Of a stretch of 64,000 nt of DNA, positions 1 through 8,194 are shown piece by piece. Position 1 is the stretch's first letter, and each line of letters opens with the position of its first letter. Origin of the DNA: Pseudomonas tensinigenes (lineage in GTDB: Bacteria; Pseudomonadota; Gammaproteobacteria; Pseudomonadales; Pseudomonadaceae); NCBI RefSeq assembly GCF_014268445.2, contig NZ_CP077089.1, positions 3,155,501-3,219,500 of the forward strand. Reading direction: 5' to 3'. The position numbers were made by a program, and so were the translations under genes. Below the pieces are notes generated by a model that saw nothing but the letters and a program-made list of their open reading frames with translations, ran no database searches and had not been told where the DNA came from.

Positions 1-678
1 GATACACGGCCTCAACTGCTGGCTCCACATATTGTGGACGCAGTCGCCGGGACACTGGATCCGGCACGGGTCACGGAAGGTGCACTCGTCACTCTCCAGC
101 CTTATGCCCGCATGGCGGCAGGTGACCACGTTGCGTTGATGTGGTCTGGAGACACCTCGCCTCTATCATTCAGTGATCGATTGAAGGTCGAAGTCTTCGC
201 TGTTGCCGACACCCTGTCTTTCTGGATCCCGCATGAGTACATAGCTGCACATCTTGGAGGCGAGGTGACGGTACGCTATCGAGTCGAGCGAGAGGGTGGT
301 GCGGTGCTCGAATCCGATCCCGCGAGAGTTCTCATCAGCGCCTTGCTGCATGGTCAACTGGACGCACCCGATGTGCTTGAAGCTGAGGATGGCGTGTTAT
401 TGGTGCAGGATTGCATTGATGGCGTCACCGTTGTGATCGGCAATGCCCGGACGCAAGAAGGCGAGCTGGTCTATCTCAAGTGTGATGGCGATTTTTTCAA
501 TCACCGCGATGACCGCGAAATCACCCGGGAAACCGCCGGCAAGCCGCTTATCTTTATCGTGCCACAACGCTTCTGGCGCGAGCATCACGGGTCGATCGTG
601 CGCGTTGCCTACACGGTTGAGCGTTTGGATGACGTCAGTCAGGAGTCTGCGGTGACGCAGGTCCGGCTGGAGGCGTAG
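1..678 (+). CDS. C-terminal part of an Ig-like repeat protein (partial)
   Basis: The frame is open from base 1, so the gene starts upstream of the window; an internal GTG at 34 is probably not the start. The visible ~225 residues hold two similar beta-rich units of about 100 residues. Each has a pattern of the type GDxVxLxWxG/LKCDGD, a middle F-I-P/IFIVPQ segment, then VRYRVER or VAYTVER and an xSxxxxVxI ending. This resembles the Ig-like repeats of large Pseudomonas surface or secreted proteins. No catalytic motif is seen, and the function is unknown. The gene converges on the DAHP synthase gene, with an inverted repeat between them. Confidence 0.6.
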   Translation, partial: DTRPQLLAPHIVDAVAGTLDPARVTEGALVTLQPYARMAAGDHVALMWSGDTSPLSFSDRLKVEVFAVADTLSFWIPHEYIAAHLGGEVTVRYRVEREGGAVLESDPARVLISALLHGQLDAPDVLEAEDGVLLVQDCIDGVTVVIGNARTQEGELVYLKCDGDFFNHRDDREITRETAGKPLIFIVPQRFWREHHGSIVRVAYTVERLDDVSQESAVTQVRLEA

Positions 679-690
679 CTGGAGCGGACC

Positions 691-716
691 ACCCTCCGGT
701 TCTTTGACCGGAGGGT
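691..716. terminator. Inverted repeat between convergent genes, possible terminator
   Basis: A perfect 10-bp stem (ACCCTCCGGT/ACCGGAGGGT) closes a 6-nt loop 12 bp after the stop of the partial gene and 14 bp before the end of the DAHP synthase gene. It has no T-run on either side, so it is a weak or bidirectional terminator at best. Confidence 0.5.
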
Positions 717-729
717 AGCGCCGTCAACT

Positions 730-1800
730 TCAGTGGTGCGCGCCAATGCGCTGAGCTGCATCAAGCAGCAATTGTTGCGTTGCGTCAAAGCCGAGACAGC
801 CATCGGTGATCGATACACCGTACCGTAGCGAGGCACTCAGCGGCTGACAACCTTCGAACAGGTGAGACTCCAGCATCATGCCGATCAGGGAGCTATCGCC
901 CTGCAAGCGTTGTTCAAGCACTTCATTGAAAATGCCTGGCTGGCGTAATGGATCCTTGCCGCTGTTGGCGTGACTGCAATCAACCATGATCCGGTTCGGG
1001 ACCTTCAGCCGGTTCAGGTCAGCGTGGATTCTGGCAATGCTCTCGCGATCATGATTGGGGCCGTGATGACCGCCGCGCAGGACCAAATGAGTATCAGGGT
1101 TGCCTGGTGTCTGAATGATCGCCGGGTGACCCTGGCTGTCTACTCCGAAATGCCGATGAGGATGGGCTGCCGAGCGCATGGCATCGACAGCTACGGCTGC
1201 GCCGCCGTCGGTGCCGTTTTTGAAGCCTACGGGCATGCTCAAACCACTGGCCATTTCGCGATGAATTTGAGATTCGGTGGTGCGTGCGCCAATGGCAACC
1301 CAACTGAGCAGATCGTCAAGGTAGCCGGCCGCCAGAGGTTGCAGCAACTCGGTCGCCACGGGCAGACCGAGGCGGATCATTTCCAGCATCAGTTCACGGG
1401 ACAGTGCCAGGCCAGCGGCCATGTCATCACTGCCATCCAGGTGCGGATCGTAAGCCAGGCCTTTCCAGCCAACGGTAGTGCGCGGCTTCTCGACGTAGGC
1501 TCGCATCACCAGGAGCATTCTGTCGCTGACCTGTTCGGCCAGTCGTGACAGTTTGCCGGCATATTCGAGTGCAGACTGGGGATCGTGAATAGAGCAGGGA
1601 CCGACGATTATCAGCAGACGCTGATCATCACCGTTGAGGATCGCTCGAACCGCCTCGCGATGGGCGGCGACTTGTTGGCTCAAGGCATTGCTCAAGGGCA
1701 ATTGCTGTTTGAGTTGCAACGAACTGGGCAGACGCACGGTCAGCGCTTCGTTGGCGCAATCGAGGGTGGACAATGGCAGAGCAGAAACGGACGAGTTCAT
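730..1800 (-). CDS. 3-deoxy-7-phosphoheptulonate (DAHP) synthase, type I-alpha
   Basis: This enzyme condenses phosphoenolpyruvate and erythrose 4-phosphate to DAHP, the first step of the shikimate pathway in the cytoplasm. The protein has 356 residues, the usual size of AroF/AroG/AroH. Family motifs are clear: GPCSIHD, KPRTTVGWKGL, IGARTTESQ, PVGFKNGTDG, LRGG and MVDCSHAN. The start chosen is ATG at 1800 because AGGAAG lies 7 bases upstream; the open frame continues to 1866 without a better site. Which aromatic amino acid inhibits it cannot be read with confidence, so no isozyme symbol is given. The upstream region holds a leader peptide and an intrinsic terminator, so control by attenuation is likely. 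Confidence 0.93.
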   Translation of the reverse strand: MNSSVSALPLSTLDCANEALTVRLPSSLQLKQQLPLSNALSQQVAAHREAVRAILNGDDQRLLIIVGPCSIHDPQSALEYAGKLSRLAEQVSDRMLLVMRAYVEKPRTTVGWKGLAYDPHLDGSDDMAAGLALSRELMLEMIRLGLPVATELLQPLAAGYLDDLLSWVAIGARTTESQIHREMASGLSMPVGFKNGTDGGAAVAVDAMRSAAHPHRHFGVDSQGHPAIIQTPGNPDTHLVLRGGHHGPNHDRESIARIHADLNRLKVPNRIMVDCSHANSGKDPLRQPGIFNEVLEQRLQGDSSLIGMMLESHLFEGCQPLSASLRYGVSITDGCLGFDATQQLLLDAAQRIGAHH

Positions 1801-1847
1801 ATTCGGTCTTCCTGGGCTGGCGGCGGGTTCTTCCCGCGCGCTCGGCC

Positions 1848-2000
1848 CTACTGGGGTGTTCGACAATTGGCCGTATTGGCAATGTGGGCGTGTTTGCCAC
1901 CTGTAGGTGACCGATCGGAGGCGGCAGGCTGTCCCGAGCGGAGACTGGTAAATCGCCAGGCGCTAAAGCTGTCGTAACGGTAATAAGTGGCGTAGTTCAT
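1848..2000 (-). CDS. Small aromatic-rich ORF between attenuator and DAHP synthase gene (50 aa)
   Basis: ATG at 2000 has GAGG nine bases upstream. The 50-codon frame begins MNYATYYRYDSFSAWRF, so the first 17 residues contain four Tyr, two Phe and one Trp; it stops with TAG 47 bases before the DAHP synthase start. It lies downstream of the leader terminator, on the same strand as the enzyme gene. It could be a second leader peptide whose translation rate senses aromatic amino acids, or a small protein. No second terminator with a T-run is visible after it. Function is inferred only from composition and position. Confidence 0.5.
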   Translation of the reverse strand: MNYATYYRYDSFSAWRFTSLRSGQPAASDRSPTGGKHAHIANTANCRTPQ

Positions 2001-2059
2001 TTCGTGAATCCTCAAAGTATCTGGTGTGTTGCTGAAAAAGTTCGGGGCTGAAAAAACAA

Positions 2060-2089
2060 AACCCCCGGTCGGGAGGCCGACCGGGGGTT
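2060..2089 (-). terminator. Attenuator terminator upstream of DAHP synthase
   Basis: A 13-bp stem (AACCCCCGGTCGG with its complement) closes a 4-nt loop. On the minus strand it is followed by TTTGTTTTTT at 2060-2051. It lies 48 bp after the stop of the 42-codon leader peptide and before the enzyme gene, the standard place for a transcription attenuator. Confidence 0.85.
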
Positions 2090-2128
2090 GAGAAATCTCT
2101 GGTAGGCGACCCGTTATCATGGGCGCCG

Positions 2129-2169
2129 TTTGGGTATCAGGCGCGCCAGTGGCTAAACCAATACCCAAA
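2129..2169 (-). promoter_or_regulatory. Attenuator stem overlapping leader codons
   Basis: A perfect 9-bp inverted repeat (TTTGGGTAT on the minus strand at 2169-2161, ATACCCAAA at 2137-2129) pairs the aromatic codon run of the leader peptide with the bases at and just after its stop. It is in the position of a 1:2 stem in an amino-acid attenuator, so a ribosome stalled on the Phe/Tyr/Trp codons would open it. Confidence 0.65.
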
Positions 2170-2265
2170 ATAAAAGCTGACCGGAGCGCAAACGTCATTC
2201 ACCCGGGCAGCCGCAACCGAGCGCAGGGCGCTGGCGGTACGAAGCTGTGAGAGGGTGTTGAACAT
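2137..2265 (-). CDS. Aromatic leader peptide of the DAHP synthase attenuator (42 aa)
   Basis: This 42-codon frame runs from ATG at 2265 to TGA at 2139-2137. Its C-terminal end reads SFYFGYWFSHWRA: three Phe, two Tyr and two Trp in 13 residues, which is extreme by chance. An inverted repeat overlaps these codons and a strong intrinsic terminator follows 48 bp downstream, then the DAHP synthase gene. The arrangement is that of ribosome-mediated attenuation, here apparently reading all three aromatic amino acids. The peptide itself probably has no other role. Confidence 0.82.
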   Translation of the reverse strand: MFNTLSQLRTASALRSVAAARVNDVCAPVSFYFGYWFSHWRA

Positions 2266-2416
2266 GGTTTGTCTCCGATGAGTGGGCCGAGCTTACTAGA
2301 GGCCGATGTGGCTCAGCAATCAGAAATTGCTATCGCGTTATCAACAAAATGCCTATTGCCTGATTTGGGCAAGAGTGGTGACACTCAGCGTTTTGCTTGA
2401 TTGCCAAGGATGAACC

Positions 2417-3178
2417 GTGTCGACACTGACCATTGCCGCTGCCCAAAGCCTCTCCCTTGCCGGGGACCTCCCCGGGAATATTGCCCGACATTGCCGCTTC
2501 ATCGAGACAGCAGCGGAGCAGGGTGTTGAGTTACTGGTTTTTCCCGAGTTGTCGCTGACTGGCTATGAAGGAGATGCGGCCGCAGCGTTGGCGATCGAAC
2601 CGCAAGATGCCGTGTTGCAACCTCTTAGGGGTTTGGCCCGAAAGCTTGGGGTAACTGCCATTGTCGGTATGCCCATCCGGTTGGAGGGCAGTGTTTCGGC
2701 GCTGATCGGCGCTCTGGTTCTGGGCGCGGATGGTTCTCTCGGCGTGTACAGCAAGCAGCATTTGCACACGGGCGAGGAACTTGTTTTTGCACCCGGTTTC
2801 GGTGGCCCGACGCTGAATATCAACGGGGACGTCGTCGCGTTGGCGGTGTGCGCCGATTTCACGCATGCCAGCCATGCCGCGGCGGCCGCCGATCAGGGCG
2901 CTAACCTGTACGCAGCCGGTGTATTGATCAGCGAGAAAGGTTACGCAGTTGATACGGTAATACTTCAGGGCTACGCCCGGCAACACTCGATGGCTGTGCT
3001 AATGGCCAATCACGGTGGGCTGACCGGCGGTTGGCAATCCACCGGGCGCAGTTGCATCTGGTCTGAAGACGGTTCGCTGATTGTTGCCGCTCCGGGGACG
3101 GGCGATCTTCTGGTTGTCGCTCAGCGTAATGAAGGTGTATGGCAGGGACGGGTTGTTCCTGTTACGCAAGCCCGATGA
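2417..3178 (+). CDS. Carbon-nitrogen hydrolase (nitrilase superfamily)
   Basis: A 253-residue single-domain hydrolase of the nitrilase/omega-amidase superfamily, which cleaves C-N bonds of amides or nitriles through a Glu-Lys-Cys triad. The triad is visible: Glu in FPELSLTGYEG, Lys in YSKQHLHTGEE and Cys in VALAVCADFTHASH. The start is GTG at 2417 with AGGA six bases upstream. The stop overlaps the start of the acetyltransferase gene by 4 bp (ATGA), so the two are translationally coupled. The substrate cannot be read from the sequence. Confidence 0.85.
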   Translation: MSTLTIAAAQSLSLAGDLPGNIARHCRFIETAAEQGVELLVFPELSLTGYEGDAAAALAIEPQDAVLQPLRGLARKLGVTAIVGMPIRLEGSVSALIGALVLGADGSLGVYSKQHLHTGEELVFAPGFGGPTLNINGDVVALAVCADFTHASHAAAAADQGANLYAAGVLISEKGYAVDTVILQGYARQHSMAVLMANHGGLTGGWQSTGRSCIWSEDGSLIVAAPGTGDLLVVAQRNEGVWQGRVVPVTQAR

Positions 3179-3618
3179 CATTCCAGTTGCGTCTTGCCGC
3201 TCCAGAAGACCTGGGATTTGCCCGCGATCTCACCTGTCAGAACATGCTGCGTTACTACATTCACCATGACCTGTTATGGCAGGATGAAGCGTTTGACGTA
3301 GCGTGGTCGGGGCGGCAGAACTGGCTGATAGTGAGGGGTGAGCTGGCGCTGGGGTTTCTCAGTCTCAGCCGGGATCTGCGTGCACTCTACATTCGGGAGT
3401 TGCAGATTGCTGAAGCGTTTCAGGGGCAGGGCGCTGGTTCCTGGGCGATTGATCAGGTTATCGACATGGCCATTAAAGAAAGGCGCCGGGCTCTGCGCCT
3501 TACCGTGTTCGAAAATAATCCGGCAAGAAACTTGTACGAAAGAAAAGGACTACAGGTTCAGGGTGCGGACGAGTGTTTTCTGCGAATGCAGCTTGATATA
3601 AGTACACCTGTGCTCTGA
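3175..3618 (+). CDS. GNAT-family N-acetyltransferase
   Basis: A 147-residue acetyl-CoA-dependent transferase. The region LYIRELQIAEAFQGQGAGSW matches GNAT motif A (acetyl-CoA pyrophosphate loop, Q/RxxGxG/A type), followed by LRLTVFENNPARNLYERKG, the conserved motif B with the NPARNLYE signature. The start is ATG at 3175, overlapping the nitrilase stop; a frame continues upstream to 3139 but inside the neighbour. Substrate is unknown. Coupling with the nitrilase-type hydrolase suggests a shared small-molecule task. Confidence 0.8.
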   Translation: MTFQLRLAAPEDLGFARDLTCQNMLRYYIHHDLLWQDEAFDVAWSGRQNWLIVRGELALGFLSLSRDLRALYIRELQIAEAFQGQGAGSWAIDQVIDMAIKERRRALRLTVFENNPARNLYERKGLQVQGADECFLRMQLDISTPVL

Positions 3619-3745
3619 AACCCGCAGCCGGCAAGCCTTCAATGATGAATTGAAACTTTTTAAATGAAGCTTTCCGCTAGGTCTGTGTGGCACTTTTTGC
3701 TAAGGTGTCCGGCATCCCAATATGACCATATCGCGAGGTGTCTGC

Positions 3746-4387
3746 TTGATTAGGGTGCTAGTGGTCGATGACCATGATCTCGTTCGTACAGGCATTACAC
3801 GTATGCTGGCCGATATCGATGGCTTGCAAGTGGTTGGCCAGGCCGAATCCGGGGAAGAGTCCCTGATCAAGGCCCGAGAGTTGAAGCCCGATGTGGTGCT
3901 GATGGACGTCAAGATGCCTGGCATCGGCGGCCTCGAAGCCACGCGCAAACTGTTGCGCAGTCATCCGGATATCAAAGTGGTCGCGGTTACGGTGTGTGAG
4001 GAGGATCCTTTTCCGACACGCTTGCTGCAGGCTGGCGCTGCGGGGTATCTGACCAAGGGTGCGGGTTTGCCGGAAATGGTTCAGGCGATTCGCCTGGTGT
4101 TTGCCGGACAACGCTATATCAGTCCGCAAATCGCCCAGCAATTGGCGATCAAATCCTTTCAACCGTCCAACGATTCTCCTTTCGATGCCTTGTCCGAGCG
4201 CGAAATTCAAATCGCGTTGATGATCGTCGGCTGTCAGAAGGTGCAAATCATTTCCGACAAGTTGTGCCTGTCGCCGAAAACCGTGAACACCTATCGCTAC
4301 CGTATTTTCGAGAAGCTTTCGATCAGCAGCGACGTCGAGTTGACACTGTTGGCGGTTCGTCACGGCATGGTTGATGCCAGCCTCTGA
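3746..4387 (+). CDS. gacA: Response regulator GacA (TTG start)
   Basis: GacA is the NarL-type output regulator of the GacS/GacA system, which switches on the RsmX/Y/Z RNAs and so secondary metabolism and biofilm functions. The 213-residue protein has a receiver domain (D8, D9, phospho-acceptor D54 in VVLMDVKMP, Lys in YLTKGAG) and a LuxR-type helix-turn-helix ([14 protein letters not shown] ... [19 protein letters not shown]). The start is taken as TTG at 3746 with GAGG eight bases upstream, because homologues begin [11 protein letters not shown]; an ATG at 3722 would add eight residues. It lies 2 bp before uvrC, the conserved Pseudomonas order. Confidence 0.96.
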   Translation: MIRVLVVDDHDLVRTGITRMLADIDGLQVVGQAESGEESLIKARELKPDVVLMDVKMPGIGGLEATRKLLRSHPDIKVVAVTVCEEDPFPTRLLQAGAAGYLTKGAGLPEMVQAIRLVFAGQRYISPQIAQQLAIKSFQPSNDSPFDALSEREIQIALMIVGCQKVQIISDKLCLSPKTVNTYRYRIFEKLSISSDVELTLLAVRHGMVDASL

Positions 4388-4389
4388 CC

Positions 4390-6213
4390 ATGACTGACAC
4401 ATTCGATTCCGGCGCGTTTCTGTCGACAGTCAGCGGCCGCCCGGGCGTCTATCGCATGTTCGACAGCGATGCACGCCTGTTGTACGTGGGCAAGGCCAAA
4501 AATCTGAAAAAACGCCTGGCCAGCTACTTTCGCAAAACCGGTCTGGCGCCTAAAACCGCAGCGTTGGTGGGTCGCATTGCGCAGGTCGAAACGACCATCA
4601 CCGCCAACGAAACCGAAGCGCTGCTGCTTGAACAAACGCTGATCAAAGAGTGGCGGCCGCCGTACAACATCCTGTTGCGCGACGACAAATCCTATCCCTA
4701 CGTGTTTCTGTCCGACGGGCAGTTTCCGCGCCTGAGCATTCATCGCGGGGCCAAAAAAGCCAAGGGCAAGTATTTCGGTCCTTATCCGAGCGCCGGCGCC
4801 ATACGCGAAAGCCTGAGTCTGCTGCAAAAGACCTTCTTCGTTCGCCAGTGTGAAGACAGCTACTACAAGAACCGTACCCGGCCATGTCTGCAGTATCAGA
4901 TCAAACGCTGCAAAGCGCCTTGCGTCGGGCTGGTCGAGCCTGAGGTCTATGCCGAAGACGTGCGTCACTCGGTCATGTTTCTTGAGGGGCGCAGTCACGC
5001 GCTGACCAACGAATTGTCGACGGCGATGGAAGAGGCGGCGATCAACCTTGAGTTCGAGCGAGCTGCCGAGTTGCGCGATCAGATCGCGCTGTTGCGCAGG
5101 GTCCAGGATCAACAAAGCATGGAAGGCGGCACAGGAGATATCGACGTCATCGCGGCTTTCGTCAACCCGGGTGGTGCCTGCGTGCATTTGATCAGCGTCC
5201 GCGGCGGGCGCGTGCTGGGCAGCAAGAATTTCTTTCCGCAAGTCGGTATCGAAGAGGATGTGTCGGAGGTCATGGCCGCGTTTCTCGGCCAGTACTTCAT
5301 CAGCAGCCCCGAGCGGGATTTGCCGAGCGAACTGATCGTCAATGTGGTTCACGAAGATTTTCCGACGTTGATCGAGGCGATCCACGAGTTGCGTGGCCGA
5401 GAGCTGGCCATCAGTCATCGGGTGCGTGGTACACGTGCGCGCTGGCAGCAACTGGCCGTGACCAACGCAGAGCAGGCATTGGGCGCACGCCTGGCCAACC
5501 GTCAACACACGGCAGCGCGGTTTGAGGCATTGGCCGAAGTGTTGAATCTGGATGAGCCGCCGCAGCGTCTGGAGTGCTACGACATCAGTCATTCCAGTGG
5601 TGAGGCAACGGTTGCTTCCTGCGTGGTGTTTGGCCCGGAAGGCGCAATCAAGTCGGACTACCGGCGCTACAACATCGAAGGAGTCACGGCGGGTGACGAC
5701 TATGCCGCCATGCATCAGGCCCTTACACGACGCTTCAGCAAACTCAAGGAGGGCGAGGGCAAGCTGCCGGACATCCTGCTGGTCGACGGTGGCAAGGGTC
5801 AGCTGTCGATGGCTCGTGATGTTCTCAATGAACTCGCCGTGCCGGATCTGATCTTGCTGGGTGTCGCCAAGGGGGCCACGCGCAAGGCAGGCTTCGAAAC
5901 GTTGTATCTAAATGATGCGGCGCATGAGTTCACCTTGCGTGGCGATTCGCCGGCGCTGCACCTGATTCAACAAATCCGCGATGAGGCCCACCGTTTTGCA
6001 ATTACCGGACACCGCGCCCGCCGCGGCAAAACCCGCCGTACGTCAACGCTGGAAGGCGTTGCGGGCGTTGGCCCGACCCGGCGTCGCGACTTGTTGAAAC
6101 ATTTTGGTGGATTGCAGGAGCTGACTCGTGCAAGCATCGAAGAGATCGCCAAAGCCCCGGGGATCAGTAAAAAGCTCGCAGAGTCGATTTATGCAAACCT
6201 GCATAGCGAGTAG
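4390..6213 (+). CDS. uvrC: Excinuclease ABC subunit C
   Basis: UvrC makes the dual incision around bulky DNA lesions marked by UvrA/UvrB. The 607-residue protein has the N-terminal GIY-YIG nuclease (GVYRMF ... [14 protein letters not shown]), a Cys-rich linker ([15 protein letters not shown]), a UVR motif ([15 protein letters not shown]) that binds UvrB, the RNase H-like second nuclease ([11 protein letters not shown] ... LLVDGGKGQ) and C-terminal helix-hairpin-helix motifs ([28 protein letters not shown]). It starts 2 bp after gacA and is co-transcribed with it; pgsA follows. Confidence 0.97.
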   Translation: MTDTFDSGAFLSTVSGRPGVYRMFDSDARLLYVGKAKNLKKRLASYFRKTGLAPKTAALVGRIAQVETTITANETEALLLEQTLIKEWRPPYNILLRDDKSYPYVFLSDGQFPRLSIHRGAKKAKGKYFGPYPSAGAIRESLSLLQKTFFVRQCEDSYYKNRTRPCLQYQIKRCKAPCVGLVEPEVYAEDVRHSVMFLEGRSHALTNELSTAMEEAAINLEFERAAELRDQIALLRRVQDQQSMEGGTGDIDVIAAFVNPGGACVHLISVRGGRVLGSKNFFPQVGIEEDVSEVMAAFLGQYFISSPERDLPSELIVNVVHEDFPTLIEAIHELRGRELAISHRVRGTRARWQQLAVTNAEQALGARLANRQHTAARFEALAEVLNLDEPPQRLECYDISHSSGEATVASCVVFGPEGAIKSDYRRYNIEGVTAGDDYAAMHQALTRRFSKLKEGEGKLPDILLVDGGKGQLSMARDVLNELAVPDLILLGVAKGATRKAGFETLYLNDAAHEFTLRGDSPALHLIQQIRDEAHRFAITGHRARRGKTRRTSTLEGVAGVGPTRRRDLLKHFGGLQELTRASIEEIAKAPGISKKLAESIYANLHSE

Positions 6214-6245
6214 AATGCCCCTTCACCTCGTAGCCAGTTGTGCCG

Positions 6246-6806
6246 ATGAATATCCCTAATCTGATTACCGTTCTACGCGTTCTGCTCATTCCGATCTTCA
6301 TTTTGCTGTTCTATCTGCCTTATCAGTGGAGTTACATGGCCTCCGCCTCGGTGTTTGCCTTTGCGGCAGCGACTGATTGGCTGGACGGCTACCTGGCGCG
6401 CCGCCTCGAACAAAGCACTCCGTTCGGGGCGTTTCTCGATCCGGTGGCCGACAAACTCATGGTCGCCGTGGCATTGGTGCTGCTGGTGCAGGAGCACGGC
6501 AATCTGTGGCTGACTTTGCCTGCGGCCGTCATCATTGGTCGCGAGATCGTCGTTTCGGCACTGCGTGAATGGATGGCCGAACTCGGCGCCCGTGCTCACG
6601 TCGCAGTCTCGAACCTGGGCAAATGGAAAACCGCTGCGCAAATGCTGGCACTGGTAATCCTGTTGGCCAATCCAAAGGACTTCAGCTTCTGGGTGATATT
6701 GGGTTACGCGTTGTTGATGGTGTCCGCAGGCCTGACTTTATGGTCGATGGTTCAATACCTTCGTGCGGCCTGGCCACATCTGAAAACCGATGTTGAAAAG
6801 AAATAA
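6246..6806 (+). CDS. pgsA: CDP-diacylglycerol-glycerol-3-phosphate 3-phosphatidyltransferase
   Basis: This inner-membrane enzyme makes phosphatidylglycerol phosphate from CDP-diacylglycerol and glycerol 3-phosphate. The CDP-alcohol phosphatidyltransferase signature D-G-x2-A-R-x8-G-x3-D-x3-D is seen in [27 protein letters not shown]. There are about five hydrophobic segments in 186 residues. The start is set at ATG 6246 ([11 protein letters not shown]); a GTG at 6240 in frame is less likely. It is the last protein gene of the gacA-uvrC-pgsA unit, followed by tRNA genes. Confidence 0.95.
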   Translation: MNIPNLITVLRVLLIPIFILLFYLPYQWSYMASASVFAFAAATDWLDGYLARRLEQSTPFGAFLDPVADKLMVAVALVLLVQEHGNLWLTLPAAVIIGREIVVSALREWMAELGARAHVAVSNLGKWKTAAQMLALVILLANPKDFSFWVILGYALLMVSAGLTLWSMVQYLRAAWPHLKTDVEKK

Positions 6807-6866
6807 AACTTTTTTGAATCAAAGGGTTGACGGGGCTTCTGAAATCTATAGAATGCGCCACACCAA

Positions 6867-6942
<76 letters not shown>

Positions 6943-6987
6943 GTTTGTACGTGTTTGTTGTTGTGCTACTGACAGCAAATGCTTTGA

Positions 6988-7061
6988 GGCCGAGTAGCAA
7001 AATGGTTATGCAGTGGATTGCAAATCCACCTACGCCGGTTCGATTCCGACCTCGGCCTCCA
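6988..7061 (+). tRNA. tRNA-Cys (GCA)
   Basis: A 74-nt cloverleaf with encoded CCA. The acceptor is GGCCGAG/CTCGGCC, the anticodon loop ATTGCAAAT gives GCA, and the T-loop is GTTCGATTC. An intrinsic terminator follows ten bases later. Confidence 0.97.
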
Positions 7062-7070
7062 CTATAAACA

Positions 7071-7104
7071 AGCTCCGTAGATCCATGATTTACGGAGCTT
7101 TTTT
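7071..7104 (+). terminator. Intrinsic terminator after tRNA-Cys
   Basis: The stem AGCTCCGTA (7071-7079) pairs with TACGGAGCT (7091-7099) and a run of six T follows. It probably ends the pgsA-tRNA-Gly-tRNA-Cys transcript, making tRNA-Leu a separate unit. Confidence 0.88.
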
Positions 7105-7256
7105 ATTTCCAGTGCGCTGCAAGATTTAGTTTTGAAAAGCGGCCACTGCGAACTTGCGTCACCGGGAAGTGATGTATATATTTCCCGCTCTGCTGCCAAA
7201 GCCCGATCCTGTCAGGATTGCGAATCGGCGGTTGAAGAGAGCAAAACCGCGCTACC

Positions 7257-7343
7257 GCCCGAATGGCGAAACTGGTAGACGCATGGGACTTAAAATCCCC
7301 CGCTCGTAAGGGCGTGCCGGTTCGATTCCGGCTTCGGGCACCA
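7257..7343 (+). tRNA. tRNA-Leu (TAA)
   Basis: An 87-nt class II tRNA with a long variable arm and encoded CCA. The acceptor is GCCCGAA/TTCGGGC, the anticodon loop ACTTAAAAT gives TAA, and the T-loop is GTTCGATTC. Confidence 0.97.
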
Positions 7344-7377
7344 TATACGCTATTCAGTTCTTCTCCAGACCTATCAG

Positions 7378-7415
7378 AAAGCTCCGCTGGCATAGACCTG
7401 ACGGGGCTTTTTCTT
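7378..7415 (+). terminator. Terminator after tRNA-Leu
   Basis: AAAGCTCCG (7378-7386) pairs with CGGGGCTTT (7402-7410), with one G-T pair, followed by TTCTTT. Confidence 0.65.
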
Positions 7416-7680
7416 TGTCCGCGCCTACACACCTTTCTTTTTTGTACATCATTCAGTCTTTCCCCGGTTCGATATGACTGTGAGGGCGGCTGCAAGATTT
7501 TGATAAATCAACGCCAGGGCGAGTTTGTCCGGCTTGAGTAATGTCTCTGACATTCCCCCAATATCTTCCACCTTCAAGCAACCCCTTGCGGGGTCATTGC
7601 ACACAGGCCCATGAGCCATCTGGCCACGCGGATGAAGAAAAGTAACGAAGAAACCCGGCCTGGCGCCGGGTTTTTTATTT
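7416..7680 (+). ncRNA. Gene-poor stretch with orphan terminator, candidate small RNA
   Basis: No plus-strand reading frame of note lies here, yet the stretch ends in a strong intrinsic terminator: AACCCGGC (7652-7659) pairs with GCCGGGTT (7665-7672), then TTTTTTATTT. A second hairpin, ACCCCTTGCGGGGT, lies near 7580. A terminator with no gene before it suggests an independent short RNA whose 5' end is somewhere after 7416. No known Pseudomonas sRNA family was recognised, and the GGA-rich pattern of RsmY/Z is absent. Confidence 0.35.
7449..7553 (-). CDS. Possible 34-residue peptide
   Basis: A short minus-strand frame from ATG at 7553, preceded by GGGGG, encodes a peptide with an uncharged middle (LALALIYQNLAAALTVI) flanked by charged ends (KPDK, NRGKTE). 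It overlaps the candidate small RNA on the other strand. Nothing else supports it, so it may be chance. Confidence 0.2.
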   Translation of the reverse strand: MSETLLKPDKLALALIYQNLAAALTVISNRGKTE

Positions 7681-7696
7681 GCGCTGATCAGGAAGC

Positions 7697-7721
7697 AAAA
7701 AGCCCGAGCGTCGCCGGGCTT
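7697..7721 (-). terminator. Terminator of the small membrane protein gene
   Basis: AAGCCCG (7700-7706) pairs with CGGGCTT (7715-7721), and on the minus strand five T follow. It lies 14 bp after the stop of the 53-residue protein. Confidence 0.75.
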
Positions 7722-7734
7722 GTCAGGCGAAACG

Positions 7735-7896
7735 TCAGCGCGAATCTGCCTCGCGCGCGATCTCGGCGGCAGATCTTTCCCTTCGTCTGCGAAGCCAACT
7801 GTAAAACGCATGAACCGGGTGCAGAAAGGCCACAAGCACGGCCAGCAACATGATGATGAAGATGATAATCAGCGGAATGCTTTCGTGCGAGAACAT
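7735..7896 (-). CDS. Small single-span membrane protein
   Basis: ATG at 7896 has AGGAGT seven bases upstream; the frame continues to 7917 but without a better site. The 53-residue product starts MFSHESIPLI, has one strong hydrophobic helix (about residues 8-27, IIIFIIMLLAVLVAFL) and a basic tail with RRRRER, so it should sit in the inner membrane with the C-terminus inside. A clear ribosome site and a downstream terminator support it as a real gene. Function is unknown; many Pseudomonas encode similar small membrane proteins. Confidence 0.7.
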   Translation of the reverse strand: MFSHESIPLIIIFIIMLLAVLVAFLHPVHAFYSWLRRRRERSAAEIAREADSR

Positions 7897-8194
7897 GGTG
7901 GGTACTCCTGTAGTCACTATGTCGGAACCGCAGGGTAGACGCGTTGCTCGCTGTTTTCGATGAACGTATGTTCATCCCCGGGTGCTTGATCTGTGCTACG
8001 ACAGGGCTCGCGGCAATCTTTGATTTGCGCAGGGAGCACGCACCACAATCTGTAGAACTGCCCCCTCTGCTAACACCTATGGTTGATTGCCGCATATCGG
8101 TTTTCCTGCAAAGATTTTCTGTCGATTTTTTCTTCGCGTTTCTCTCAGCTACGGTTAGCAATGGCGCCAGCTGGCAGCCAGGTAACGGTGTCCG

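Noticed and set aside
7449..7835. 128-codon minus-strand frame
   Set aside because: Most of it lies across two terminators and the small membrane protein gene; only the last 34 codons were kept, at low confidence.
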